Of a stretch of 64,000 nt of DNA, positions 1 through 12,354 are shown piece after piece. Position 1 is the stretch's first letter. Every line of letters begins with the position of its first letter. The notes below the pieces were generated by a model, which did not search any database, was not told the origin of the DNA, and saw only the letters and a program-made list of their open reading frames with translations. The translations under genes were made by a program, and so were the position numbers. The stretch comes from Orychophragmus violaceus (lineage: Eukaryota; Streptophyta; Magnoliopsida; Brassicales; Brassicaceae): assembly GCA_030180135.1 (NCBI GenBank), contig CM058231.1, positions 30,445,034-30,509,033 of the forward strand, read 5' to 3'.

Positions 1-420
1 GTCGTAATATATATGACTATTTGGCGACTGTTTATGGACTAATTTAACGACGATACAACGACTAAGCGGAACATCCGAATATGATTATGGTAAACATTTT
101 GCACTACTTGGCGACTGTTTAATGACTAGTTTAACGACTACGCAACGACTAATCAGACCATCCAGCTTCGATTATGGTAATGATTGTGGCACTACTTGGC
201 GACTACTATCTAACTGTCTAATATAGTCACAACTTAGTCGTAATATATGGTGACTATTTGGTGACGGTTTAATGACTATTTAACGACTATGTAGCGACTA
301 ATCAGAAAATCCATATACGATTATGGTAAATATTTTGCCAGTGCTTTGCGATTACTTTGTGACCATTGTGCGATTAATTGACGACTATTTATTGGCTATT
401 TTATTTGTAAAATAAGAATT
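1..420. repeat. CACTA subterminal repeat array
   Basis: Imperfect copies of a short unit, of the form GGCGACTGTTTAATGACTA and TTAACGACTACGCAACGACT, recur every 10-30 bases, with longer units of about 110-120 bp ending in CGATTATGGTAA. Dense direct and inverted GCGACTA-type motifs near a terminus are typical of CACTA elements, where the element-encoded binding protein attaches. The repeat fades after about 420. Confidence 0.6.
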
Positions 421-602
421 TGGTATCATTTCATTTGTCAAATTTACGATTTGGTAATTGGTGATACTGTAATATGAATGATATAATAAATGTAAAAGAC
501 ATTTGATTCAAAATAACATAGATAACTTATATATTTATGTGTAGGAGATACACATAAAGGATTATCTACGTATGTAAACTCCAACATTAAAGAGTTGTAA
601 AA

Positions 603-1700
603 TCATACCAAAAAAAAAAAATTTAATTCGGTAGAGACAGTGATAAGAAACCTCTGAAGTAGATGGAGTTGAATTTGTACATGTTGGGGCAAGAGGCTCT
701 GTGTTTGTTGCAGCCTTTTGAGTCTCCATGAAGTCCATAAATTGCGGATCACTTTATCGCATATACTTTTCCACCAAGGAAAAGTGATCAATCTTTTCTT
801 TTTCCTTAGTCGCCACTCGGGCTTGCTCTTCGATTTTAGTTTAGCTTCCTTCAGTTGCTCTTGCAGGGCCACAAACTCTAAAGAGTCTCCCAGTTTCTTG
901 CGCTTGCCCACTAAAAGATTCTCTTTGAGGCTTTCAACTCCATAAGGATTTCCTCGTCCACCCTTCTCAGTGGCATGTGATAATTAAATATAGTAAGACA
1001 AAAACAATTAAATAAAGAACATGACATAACTTTATAAATGTGGATTGTGAAAAATGTTAATTTACTTGAAGAAAGATTTAGTTTTATTCATCTGTTGAGA
1101 GCTCCTGAGGTCGTGAAGCAGCACTATTTGAAACATATGAAGTCTATGCCTCGAGCTCTGCAAACTTCTCTTGCATGTTCTTCTCAAAAGTTTAAGCGAT
1201 TTTCTCCGCCTTCCGATCAACATACGTAACATCTGACTTTGTATGTGTCTTGATGAATACCTCACCAATATTCACCGGTCTTCCCAATTCCTCTTCTTAC
1301 AGTGATATAAAACAAACAAGGATCTATAAAAGTTAATTTAAAGTTCTAAAGCTGTAAGAAACATAAATAACAGATATATAAAAGTTACTACACATTTATT
1401 GATGGATTTGTTGGTATGACTTGGGCCCTTATAAATGGATGTGAGGACCGAGACCTTCACGGTCAGACATACGACAATTGGAATAGGTCGCACTCCTTTG
1501 CAGTGCTTCTGTAGTACCCCAGTAGTTGGTCTTCATTTTCCAGAGAGTTTTGTTGATCCATTTAGGTCACTCTCGACTAGTCCTCGCATTGCTAACCATG
1601 TCTTTCATCCATCGTTGACAGATCTCCTCAAAAAACTGTTGAATTGTCCTTGTTATCAAGGTATCCCATGTGTGGGTTTTCTAGAATACAAAGAGAATAA
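603..1700 (-). pseudogene. Transposase_24 (Ptta/En/Spm) protein remnant
   Basis: Read on the minus strand, three blocks match the plant Transposase_24 family of CACTA accessory proteins. From about 1690 to 1395 there is a tract with WDTLITRTIQQFFEE, then SDREGLGPHIHL and GPKSYQQIHQ. From about 1300 to 1065 there is EEELGRPVNIGEVFIKTH, then VTYVDRKAEKIA. From about 975 to 840 there is GRGNPYGVESLKENLL, then GKRKKLGDSLEFVALQEQ, the usual C-terminal end. Gaps between blocks look like introns. In-frame stops (for example after HIHL and after EKIA) show the gene is dead. Weaker traces of an N-terminal part lie at about 2380-3055. The protein would normally bind the subterminal repeats of its element. 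Confidence 0.65.
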
Positions 1701-3473
1701 ACATAGCATTAGTGAAAACAACACAATCAAACCTATATGTGAAGGGTATAGGAGAGAAAACTATAATGCGAACTCAAGGAAGTATCTTTCTACTCTATCA
1801 TGAGGCACACGTGACCAGCTATAGTAGGGTTGATTGAATTTGTTTATAAATTTTTTAGTAATCTTCGGAACCAATTTCGATCCTCTGTCACAACTAAACC
1901 TGAAAAAAATGTTTTAACAGAAGAAATTTATGAATGGTTTGTTCATGTCTCAAATGATACAAACACTATCTTGTAATTGCTCAGACACTCCAACTTAACA
2001 ACACACATAGAGTAGTTAAACTAAGACATAAAAACTCAATTGCTTGATAACTATAAGATTAACATCATAACCATCAGAGATTCGAACACATCAAACAATC
2101 ATAACTCAGATAAAAAAAACCAACTTATCCAGACTGTAGAGACTTTATTGAAGCTGATAGAGGAATCTAGGAGTGGTTTACAAGCAAACCAGAATCAAAA
2201 CATAAGCAAACCAACAATCAGATTCAAAAGCAAAGCAAACCAGAAGCAAACTAGACGGTTTAAAAACACACCATTACAATACCCATCAGACAAGAACAAG
2301 AAACCATACAGAGAATAACAAGTACTAACAAAATTTATAACAACAGCTGAAGAAACAGTAAATAAAAATAGTCATACCAAGTCGAGTTTGTCGTCGGTTC
2401 GGGAGAGAGTGGTAAACATTTCCTTGTCTTGCACCCAAAGCAGAGCATTGAGAGCCTGCAGTGTGTCCTCCTAAAGATCCGGCAAAACTGGAACTAATTT
2501 GTCGAGGAAGTTGTGACCTTCAGAAGATAGATGACTCTGAGCATGCGTCCTGAAAAGGAGTCTGATTGTTCTAGACTTCTTGTGACGCCGGAGACGCATC
2601 GACTTCACGTTGATTAGTAGTCGAGTTATGTAAAATTTGTTATGTCGCTGGATAGTTCCAGAAATGGGGTGTTGACGTTGATGGTTGGGCGATATGTGGG
2701 TCTTGGTCTTGAAATTGAGTCGACTCAGTCAGAGGAAATTTGGCCGCTGGCGTGAAGTTGTATTGACCAGTAGAAGGTTCGGTGTTCTCGACGAAGTAGT
2801 GGGGCAGTTGGTCCCACTTGCTCTCTGAGAAGCATTAGCAACGGTTAATCTCTTACGTCCTTTATTACCTGTAGCTGTAGGAATCGTATCACGGAGAGTT
2901 TCATGATTGAGAGATTCAAAAAAGAGATTGAGAGGGTCAATAGGGTTTCTGCGAAATTTAGCAATGAAACTGAGAGCCTCGAATAAGATATTGAAAGAAG
3001 TGATATTAGTTAGAGAAGGGTGGGCAGAGAACAGGATTTGGAGAGAGATTAGCAAGATGATTCGAAGGAGATTTCAGAAAAGGGGAAGAACAAAATAAAA
3101 TCAGGGTTTATGTTTGTCATAATTGAGGATTTCTCGACACTTAGTCAAAAATTCTTGGGTTTAGGCGGGGTAATTGAAATGTTTTGGGCTATAAAATTGG
3201 GTTTGGTTCCCGGATTAATTAGGCACTTTTTGAAATTTTCCCACTTGTAGTCGTAACTTAATCATAAAATTGCAAATAACAGTGATTTTAAATATTAACC
3301 GTGATTAATATAAAGTCTTAATAAGGAAATCCACAATAAGTTTGATCCCAATAAAAAGTAGGACTGAAGACAAATTCATAGCTTGAAATGAGATCCATTG
3401 GCTTTTGTAAAGAAACTCATACAAGGAAAAATTTAAAATGATGTTAGTAAGAAACTATATATGTTTTATATAC

Positions 3474-4012
3474 CAAATTTGTAAAAGTTCAATAAATTTC
3501 AACCTTTTCATTAGATGAACGTCTTCAATATCTGGATCAAAGTAAATCTGTGAAATAATACTTGAATCTTGGACAAATTGAATACCTAAATACAATCACA
3601 ATAATAAAAGAATTAGTAAAATGACAATAATGGACCAACTAAACCCTAATACAATTGTAATTAGGAAAAGTGATTTTAATACATTTTTACTTACTTAGAG
3701 TATTATTCAGACGCCAAAATTTCAATACCACAATTGATTCATAGTTCCCAATAGAGTGCCAGAATTCATAAAACTCAATCGCATGTTGTTTCATAGCCAA
3801 GCATTTGATGTATTTCTCACTTTGAAAAAAAATTAAATTAAAGTAAAAGGTGGAACAAAATATTAAAATATTTCCTAAATAAAACTGTTAAAAATGAAGA
3901 TCTTACTTCATTTCTCTTAGATGAAACCAAACTTGTTTAACAAGATCAGAAGAAATTTGTCTCCTTTCGATCTTATCATGTTCACATGATTCCATTTCAC
4001 CCACAAACTTGA
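3474..4012 (-). pseudogene. RPA-like OB-fold (DUF223-type) gene fragment, three exons
   Basis: Three minus-strand blocks, 4012-3907, 3819-3695 and 3585-3474, are bounded by good splice sites (donors GTAAGA, GTAAGT and GTATAT) and stay in frame across both introns. The joined reading has the pattern of the second OB-fold of plant RPA70-like proteins: a stretch with FVGEMESCEHDKIERRQ, then VWFHLREMNEKYIKCLA, then ESIVVLKFWRLN, and finally IYFDPDIEDVHLMKRL, which fits the family's INP-D-IPEV-EF type ending. Such DUF223-like genes are numerous in Brassicaceae and often lie in transposon-rich DNA. No start, upstream exon in a compatible frame, or C-terminal zinc finger was found, so I call it a fragment. 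The family assignment rests on pattern resemblance only. Confidence 0.45.
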
Positions 4013-5147
4013 TGCATCCAATCACATATACAATATATATACATAAAATCAGTACAACAATTAAAGAAGGTTAATAAATATATATATCCAACAAAAAAAA
4101 ATAATTTTCTAAAAAGAAAATTAAAAATGCATATATAAGAGAAAACTTACCAATAGTGTATTTAGGTGAGATTTGGCGATCTAGTATGGCGTGGATGATA
4201 CCCACACATTTGAGGGAATAACCAGAGTTACGGAGGAATAATCAAAATCTAGATTAAAACAGGAAGGTTTGCCATGGTACATAAATATTGTTCCCGAAAT
4301 TTGCCCTTGATATTATTAGGATTTGTAACCTTCATTAAGGGTAAAACTGTATTTATATTTGATTTATTATCTCTACAATCCATGTTTCCAAAAAGACAAT
4401 TATTAAACATGTAGCCAAACAACCAAAATCTAATGGGTACGATTGATGTTTTTACGATTGTACTTTTTAGCAAGTTTTTCCATCAAACTGAAAAATATTT
4501 AATTAATTAAACGGGTTGAAAAATTAATTAGCCAATCTCAATTATAAATTTTCTATAAAAAAAATTCGCATATAGTAAATAATTTCAGTTGATATATTTT
4601 AAAATTAATAAAAATATTAAAATGATTTCATACTTATATTATTCAAATATTTGAAGCGTCAGATTATGCTTTATGTTTGATGAAGTTTTTAACGGATAGT
4701 TTCATCAAATTTGCATTATGACTACAGGTATTTTATAAAATAATATTTTAGATAAATAAAATAACAATTAAACATATACCACATAAATTTTACAATAGTT
4801 GTTTTCACATATATATATTTTTTCCAAACTATGATCTTACGATACAACACAGATTAAAATATATAATGCGAAATCGTTATTTTAATCTCTTAATCCTTAC
4901 GATATATCTCCTCCAAATAACACATAATTCATTTTATAAAAAAAACTAAATTGATAACTCATTGTTTATAATGTTGGTTAAACAATTATAATCAAAATTA
5001 GATTATATAATTAAAAAATCTAAACTACTATTAACAAAATGAATAAAAAGTAAAATTTGTAAAGAAAATTATACCCGCACTCCTCAAAATCTAGATTGAT
5101 CTCCGATTTTAAAAACTTAACAGTGTTGTAGTCAGACAGTGTTGTAG
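4013..5147. other. AT-rich intergenic stretch
   Basis: This stretch is very AT-rich, with many short TATATA and AAATTA runs. A weak possible upstream exon of the OB-fold fragment lies at 4151-4212 (minus) with a GTAAGT donor, but its frame does not join the next exon. Nothing else was recognised. Confidence 0.5.
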
Positions 5148-5291
5148 TCAAACAGTAAAAAGTAACGTCTTTGGCTTTGGCAAACATGATGGTGATTTAG
5201 GTTTTTTGATGATTGAAGCATGAAATTGGAATGCGGATGTCTTCGGTTTCAAGGGTTTTGTGGAGATCGAATTAATCAATTTACGGGATTG

Positions 5292-5470
5292 CGGTTTTGA
5301 AAAAGGAACATCAGGACTATATCGACGATGGGATTTGATATACAGTTGGGAGGTAATTTGATCCAAACTTCCTTTGGGGATTGGGTTAGTGGAGTGCGTG
5401 GAGAGACACGATATGATTCGGGAGGAGGAGATTCAATTCAAGATTCGGTTTTGAAAAAGGAACATCAGGA
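5292..5470 (+). repeat. Direct repeat of 25 bp upstream of the LINE-like gene
   Basis: An identical 25-base string (key part TTTTGAAAAAGGAACATCAG) occurs at 5292-5316 and 5446-5470, each followed by a TATCG-containing context. It lies in the presumed 5' leader of the LINE-like gene and may mark a partial promoter or leader duplication. Confidence 0.5.
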
Positions 5471-5963
5471 GTGTATCGGATCGGAGTATCAAATGCTCGA
5501 TCTTCGGATATGAATTTTAATTTCTTAAGGTAACTTCCTTTCTATACTTTGAATGATTATTAATCTTTAATCATTAGCATATGCTCCAATGATTACGGTG
5601 ATATTGAATTGGTGTCTTGGTCTGTCTAAGTTAGGATTTTTAGGTTATTTGCCAAAAATGTAGTGTTGGAGATTCGATTAAGGAAGGCCAATCACATAAT
5701 TGATCTTAAGAGACGATTATGTTATCAAAGCAGTATCGTTATGGTGATTATGTCTATTTGGGAAGTTAGATTGGATTCATTTCATGGATTGAGAGGGATT
5801 GATTTTCGGTTGGCTTTAATGTTATAGCGTGGGAGAGATATTCGATCTGGGTGTTAGGACTATATAAACGTAGATGCAGTGTCACCTATCAACACATTTC
5901 TAACAAAGCTTCTTAAAGATACATTCGTCTTTAAGATTTCTTAACATGTCTAAATGAAGTGTT

Positions 5964-7384
5964 TTGGTGTCTAAAAGGTCGGGGAAGATGATGGCGGTCA
6001 ACACTCAAAAACTGAAGATCTTTGTTCCGCCTTTTGACAACACAGACTTGATTAGGGGAAATGCTAGGACTTTGATCGGAAGGTGTATGAACCCCAAACG
6101 TCAAGACACCAAATCCTTGGTCCATATTTTACCAATGATATGGAAGATGGAAGACAGAGTTGTGGGTGCAGATCTTGGTTTGGGGCGTTTTCAGCTTGAT
6201 TTCGATAACGATAAGGATATCGAGGAGGTTCTCAGCATGGAGCCTTTTCATTTCGACTATTGGATGGTGTCTCTTGTAAAGTGGGAGCCGATCATCGATG
6301 TTAACTATTCCTCAGCCATTACCTTTTGGGTTAAGGTGGGGAGTGCCTTTCCATTTTTGGGCAGATCCAACATTCAAGAGCATTGGAGATGGCACTGGAA
6401 ATACATATGGGGTGGATTTGGATAATGGCAGAGTGAGAGTGGTGATCGATGGATTCAAACCGCTGGTGTTTGAGACAATAGTGAGCTTCAATAATGGGAT
6501 TGAAGCCTTGGTGCAGCTAGATATGAAAGACTTTTTTGATTCTGTAGGATTTGTTATAGTTTGTGCCATGACCAAGAGGTTTGTCCACAAAAGGAGGATA
6601 TGAGGTCAGAGGAGGAGAATTCGAGGAGGAGGGGTGATAAAGAACCAAGAGAACCGTCAATGGGTTGGGAACAGTTAGCTACAAAGGTGCGGTTACTCAT
6701 GGAGGGCGAGATGATTCTCGTGAAGGGAAAAGAGACTCAGGGAAACATCAAGACAGTCATACTCAAGATAAGGATAAGACTAAGATTGATGAAGGGAAGG
6801 ATTTTGGTAGGGTCACTAATAGAAGGGATACATGGGTGCTTCTCAAAGGTATGAGAGGAGATATGGTGAGGGTTCTTCTTCTCATTCAAGGGCTCACAAG
6901 GTTTTCTCACCATGGGAGCAAAGACATAGGTATGTACTGGTTGCTAGGGATTCAAACCAGAGGGATAACATACAAAGTGTATTGGGCTATCGGATCAAGA
7001 GTAGTTGATGTTGGAGGCCTTCAGAGCAATGAAGTCGCCAAACATAAGAGCAACAAAAGAAACGTTGGACAAGGGGAAGGGGGACTTACTGAATAATGGG
7101 AAAGATAAAAATATGTTTAGGAAGGCAAGGAAGGAGCTCAAGTTTACGAATGAGTTTCCTGAGGATGGACCAAGCTCGGATATGGCTATCAAGAAGGCAC
7201 ATAATGAGGAAATGGGACAGGATTTGAACTCTCAGTTGGAGATGGAGGATCAAGATATGGAATTGGGGGAGGCGGTTGAGAATGGAGAGAGTGTTGACGA
7301 GCTTATGAGTTTTGCAGGATCTGGAAGTAACTGAAGCTCAAGCAGATCTGGGACCTAATGTGACAGAGAAAGTTGATAATGACA
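5964..7384 (+). pseudogene. LINE ORF1-like protein (DUF4283 + zf-CCHC_4), 5' piece
   Basis: The first reading, from about 5964, has the DUF4283 signature of plant LINE ORF1 proteins: TLIGRCMNPKRQDTKSL, then LGRFQLDFDNDKDIEEVL, then EPFHFDYWMVSLVKWEP. A frameshift near 6335 moves the reading on to the region before a CCHC knuckle. The knuckle itself, CRICYSLCHDQEVC (CX2CX4HX4C, zf-CCHC_4 type), lies in a third frame at about 6548-6590. A lysine- and glutamate-rich tail follows. The copy has at least three frameshifts and is dead. It is interrupted at 7384 by Copia-1 and continues at 12963-13005 and 23216-23526. The ORF1 protein binds RNA in the LINE ribonucleoprotein; no ORF2 reverse transcriptase is seen. 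Confidence 0.7.
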
Positions 7385-7945
7385 TGTTTGAGAAATAGCC
7401 GTATATTGTGAACTATGAACTTGGATAATGATTGAATCGCGCACGAGAACATTTTTCTTAAAGAATATTTCGACCATATCCCAAGCCTTGGATTACACGA
7501 AATCCATGTGTAAGGTAAGACAACCAAAGTCTCCTTCTTGTTCTTGGCTAAAATACAAGTGATATAAATAGAATTTTTTGTGCTTATATGTGTTTCTTCA
7601 AAAATCTTTGATGATCTTTTGAAGCAATGAATCTCTCTCTTTTCTCTCTTTCTTCCTTTTTGTATTAGTTGTTGTTGCTTGTAAATTTTTTGTTATTAAT
7701 TTGCAAATGCCAACAACTTTTTATATAGAGATCAAAAGGGTGCAATTATTAATCACCAACCATTGCAACCATTGATACCAAAAGTTTCAATGGTTCATAA
7801 CCAAGAGTTGCAATGGTTCATAACCAAAAGTTGCAATGGTTCATAACCAAGAGTTGCGATGGTTCATCCCCAAAGTTGCAATGTTTCATTTAACAAATTG
7901 CAACTCTTCATTAATATTTACAACCACACATTTAAATATATACCA
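7385..7945 (-). repeat. Copia-1 3' LTR
   Basis: This 561-bp copy matches 12355-12962 along its length, starting TGTTTGAGAAATAGCC and ending ATATATACCA. It is shorter than its partner because it has fewer copies of an internal repeat of about 21 bp (about 7795-7890). Confidence 0.9.
7795..7890. repeat. 21-bp tandem repeat inside the Copia-1 LTR
   Basis: Units of the form GTTGCAATGGTTCATAACCA, with small changes, are repeated about four to five times. The equivalent array in the other LTR (about 12765-12905) has more units and one variant segment, so the copy number differs between LTRs that were identical at insertion. Confidence 0.8.
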
Positions 7946-7958
7946 TTCCTCCCCCATT
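7946..7958 (-). promoter_or_regulatory. Copia-1 polypurine tract
   Basis: Read on the minus strand this is AATGGGGGAGGAA immediately before the 3' LTR. That is the expected place and composition for the primer of plus-strand DNA synthesis. Confidence 0.8.
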
Positions 7959-8466
7959 TAAGTGTAACCACAAATTCACTAAATATATAATACATATATC
8001 AAATTCATGCATAAATGAAAATGTTGTACATATTGAATTTCTATCTTAGTGATATTACACATTCCAAATGCCCGAGGATCAGGATGTCCTATGGATTGAA
8101 TCGTGTCAACAAGAAGATAATACACGCACGAATTCTCACACTACTCAAAGTGTTTATACCTGACACTATTATAAGCCATGTGTCCATATCCATTCATGAG
8201 TGCTTACAAAGTCGAGTCCTAACTTCTTGAAGCAGCAACACTTCACACTCATATAGGTAGATAATTTTAATCACGCACCTGCAAATTGCATTTTTTTCAA
8301 AAGATCTATTAAGAATAAAACTTCAACCTCTCCCTTTCTTGAAGGTCCAAGCACATACTTTGAGATGATATAAAAATGTGCTTCAATCTTTAAGTGTAGG
8401 CTTTCCACATTGAATTCAGCCCCTAACGTCGTATTAGAGGAGAATTGGGTATCCACAATTAAAGAT

Positions 8467-11400
8467 TTATATGGACTTTAATCCCATCCCTTTAACCGAC
8501 TTAACTACCAAGTCCCTAGCTAATCCTTTCATCAAATGATCTGCTAGATTTTGTTGAGACCGAACATATTCTATGGTAATCACCCCATGAGTGATCAGCT
8601 CACGTACAGCGCTATGTATAATGCCCAGGTGTCGCGACTTACCATTATACAATTGGCAATAGGCCTTAGCCAAGGTAGCTTGACTATCACAACAGATAGA
8701 TATTGGTGATATTGTTTTTGGTCACAGTGGAATCTTGTATATTAGGTTCCTTAGCAACTCCGCCTCTTTACCGGCATATGCTAATGCTATGAATTCTGAT
8801 TCCATAGTCGAATCTGTAATGAAAGTTTTCTTCTTATAATCCCATGAAATGGCACCTCCCCTAAGCACCCAAACACTTGTAGAAGAATGATCTTCTACCT
8901 TGCTAATCCAACTTGCATCTGAATACCTTTCTAAAACCGAAGGAAATCCGACATAAGACAAACCATAATTTATGGTTCCTTTCAAGATCTTGAGCACCCG
9001 TCTTAAGGCTTGCCAATGTTGAGTACTAGGATTACTAGTGTATCTACTCAACCTCTCTACAGCATAAGCTATATTTGGCCTAGTGTTCGTCATGGCATAC
9101 ATTAAGCTGCCAATCACTTGTGAATATTCGAGTTGTGATACTGCTTGCCATTTATTAGGCATAAGCTTCACACTCGCATCTATGGGAGCGCCCATTGAAG
9201 AAAAATTCTCACAATTAAAACTTTTAAGGTCCTTCTCAATATAATGAGATTGTAAAAAAAAATAGTCCTTTACTTTCACGCTTCATTCTAATTCCAAGAA
9301 TCACATCCGCCTCCCCCATGTCTTTCATGGCAAAATTTGATGACAAAAATGCTTTTGTAAGCTCTGCTTGTCTAAGGTCAGTGCCAAAGATCAACATGTC
9401 ATCAACATAGAAGCAAATGACTACTCCATTACCAGACGCATTAAATTTTGTGTATAAACACTTATCCTACTGATTCAACTTAAATCCACTTGATAAGACA
9501 ACCTCATCAAACCTTTGATGCCACTGCTTAGGTGCTTGCTTTACCCCGTATGATGACTTTATAACTTACACACCTTATGCTCATTACCAAGCATAATAAA
9601 CCCCTTAGGTTGTTTCATATACACCTCTACTTCCAAAATACCATTCAAGAATGATGTCTTGACATCCATTTGGTGAATCACAAGGTCAGTAATAGCTGTC
9701 AAAGCAATTACTAGCCTTATAGAAGATATCCTAGCAACCGGAGCATATGTATCGAAATAATCAATACCTTCCCTTTGTTTAAAGCCTTGAATAACCAATC
9801 GAGCTTTAAACTTGTCGATTGTTCCATCAACTTTCATCTTCTTTTTGAAGATCCATTTGCAGCCCAAAGGCTTGCAACCGGGTGGGATATCCGATAAGAT
9901 CCAAGTATTATTTCCCATGATGGAGTCCATCTCATCATTTATTGCTTCTTTCCAAAAAAGCAACGTCTTGAGACTTCATAGCCTCACCATATGTCCAAGG
10001 ATAATTATCAATATGATAGCAGTATGAGTACTGAAAACCAATCTCATCACTTAATCCTTCAACCAAATAGATTTTAAAATCATGACCGAATGATTTTTCG
10101 ATCCTCCCTCGCTTGCTCCTACGGAGCATGGGTTACATGTTAGGAGGTACGAATGTTTCGTCTCCTTCCTTAGTTCTACTAAAACTAGGAATCATATCCT
10201 TTGGTATAGGTATACATGAAAAACGGTTTTCATCAAATATTGCATCTCTTGACTCGATTACGGTGTGAACCGATATAGACTCATTAGGTTCTATGACATA
10301 AAACCTGTAAGCCTTGGAGTACCCAAAATATCCATCAAATATGCAATAAATGTCTCTTTCTCCCAAGGTTTTAATCTTGGGTTGGAGAAGTCTAACGACA
10401 GCCCTACATCCCCACACTCGAAGATAATTCAAGTTTGGTTTCTTTTTGTACCAAAGTTCATAAGGGGTAATTTTGTTCCTATTGTTAGGAACTCTATTTA
10501 ATAAATAGAAAGCTGTTAACATTGCTTCTCCCCAAAATACGTCACTCAATCTCGAGTAGGATAACATGGAATTAACCATTTCTTTTAAAATTCTATTTTT
10601 CCTCTCCGACACACCATTTTGTTCTGGTTTATATGGAGTTGTAGTTTCATGTATAATGCCTACAGATTGGAAATATACAGGATCATAATACTCTCCACCT
10701 CTATCGGTGAGTAACTTATTAATCAAATCATTTTGTTGTAATTCAACTTCAGTTTTATAAACCTTAAACTTATCTAGGGCCTCATCTTTAGCATGTAATA
10801 AATATACTATATACATAACAAAAATGAGTATTATCATCTATAATAAAGTGATAAAATACTTCTTCTTTCCTAAAAATGGTGCAGCATGCAAATCACATAG
10901 ATCACTATGTATGAGCCCAAGCACTACATAATTTATTTCAATGCTTTTAAATGGCTGTCTAACTATCTTTGTCAACATGCAAGTACTAGACTTCTCTATA
11001 TTTATGTCTAACGTAGGAATCAATCCTTCTTTAGACATATCAATCATACACTTATAATGTACATGACATAATCTAGCATGCCATAGTGAAGTTTCATTTT
11101 GCTAGAACTTGTCATATAAACAGATTTGACAATTTTATTAATATTAAGCATAAACATGCCATTATAGAAATATCCAAATCCAACAAACACGCCACACTTA
11201 TTTAAAACACTACTAGAGACTAAGTTTTTTTCTAATTTCGGGTACATGAAGTACATCCTTAAGATCAAGAGTTTTCCGGAACTGAATTCTAACACCACTT
11301 TTCCATGACCCAAGATAGGGGTGGTTGACTCGTTGCCCGTATGAAGTATGGACCCATCTTGAACTTGATCATATTTCATGAACCAGTCATGATCCTTGCA

Positions 11401-11538
11401 AACATGTGTTGTTTCACCCGAGTCAATCCACCATGCCACTTCATCATCCTTGATGAGTGGAGGGACATTGGTCCTTAGACCCTTGTCCCAAGCGGTTTTG
11501 TGCTGCTCTATTTGTATCCTTCCATGCCCGACAATCAC
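8467..11538 (-). pseudogene. Copia-1 pol remnant (pre-integrase, integrase, RT, RNase H)
   Basis: The minus-strand reading begins with a protease-like D-S-G (WWIDSGETTHVC, about 11420) and a GAG-pre-integrase segment. The integrase core follows: LIHSDLCDLHAAP, then TDRGGEYYD, then QNGVSERKNR (about 10620-10700). RT follows with GCKWIFKKK, IDYFDTYAPVARISSIR and an intact YVDDM near 9395, then the RNase H with STMESEFIALA (about 8800). The reading is split by an in-frame stop at about 10838 and by shifts near 9960, 9560, 9280 and 8700. The encoded enzymes would copy and integrate the element. This copy cannot do so itself. Confidence 0.9.
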
Positions 11539-11558
11539 GTTTTAAATGACCCGACTTA

Positions 11559-12327
11559 TTACATTCCAACAAACGCTCTTAAGTCTTTTGTTAGATCCAT
11601 CGTTAGTGCTGTTATTAAAGGAGAGTTTCCTCCCCTTATTTTCTTAGAACTCCTACCTTCATTCATCAAAATTGAAGAAGTGCCAGCCTCTACATTTTTG
11701 GTTTTTCCTCCCTCTTGCGCCCTTAGAGGTTCCTCTATGCTCAAATGGCTGCCAAGTTGTACGAGAGATAACTCTTCCTTATTGTATTTCAACATGTGCT
11801 TGAAATCTTTCCACGAAGGTGGTAACTTATCGATAATACTCGATACTGATATGGATCATCCATTTTCATGTTGTGCTGGGAAAATCGCCCTAGGATACGA
11901 AGCAATTCATTGTATTGCTCCATAACCGGCCTAGAATCAGACATCTTGTAATTATTAAATTACTCACAAGGAACTTCTTACTAGAAGCATCCTCAACCAT
12001 GTACTTTGATTCTAGTGCATCCCACAACTCTTTTGCGAATTCGACATTCTGATAAACATCAAAGAGTGGATCTGACATACCGTTAAGAATGTGGCCTCGG
12101 CATATGTAATCGTCGTGTTCCAATTTATGTTGCTTACTTGTCTCCTCCAAAGACTCATTCTCTATATCTTCTGGTATATAGGGCATAGGCATGCTTAGAA
12201 CATACACTACATTGAGTGTTGTGAGGATAAAATGCATCTTCTTTTGCCATCTTCGAAAATCTACTCCCTCAAATTTTTCTAACTTTCCAAATTTTGATGT
12301 CATCTCTCGCACGGATACACTGGCCAT
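11559..12327 (-). pseudogene. Copia-1 gag remnant
   Basis: A start codon at 12327 opens a reading with MASVSVREMTSKFGKLEKF, then FRRWQKKMHFILTTLNV and LWDALESKYMVEDASSKKF. This is the UBN2/copia-type gag pattern. The frame breaks near 11900 and resumes at about 11795. No intact CCHC knuckle was seen. Gag forms the virus-like particle of the element. Confidence 0.85.
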
Positions 12328-12354
12328 AGTTCACAAGGAAATACTCTTTAAGAT

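Larger units (their letters stand above)
1..3257 (-). mobile_element. Degenerate CACTA (En/Spm-like) DNA transposon
   Basis: The left part is a run of subterminal-type repeats. The middle carries remnants of a plant Transposase_24 (Ptta/En/Spm) protein on the minus strand. The right end near 3248-3257 reads CTTGTAGTCG, close to the inverse of the usual CACTACAAG terminus. The left terminus is probably just outside the window. No TNPD-type transposase (Transposase_21) is visible, so the copy is non-autonomous and old. The right boundary is approximate because the terminus is mutated and no 3-bp target duplication could be checked. Confidence 0.6.

Noticed and set aside
1435..1803. Plus-strand open frame of 122 codons
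   Set aside because: The opposite strand carries the Transposase_24 remnant in this interval (SDREGLGPHIHL, FFEEICQRW), so this is its shadow.
7780..7900. Regular 21-bp repeats that could suggest a CRISPR-like array
   Set aside because: The units are contiguous, have no spacers, lie within a plant LTR and are duplicated in the partner LTR.
11500..11925. Plus-strand 141-codon frame
   Set aside because: Antisense to the copia gag/protease region and without recognisable content.
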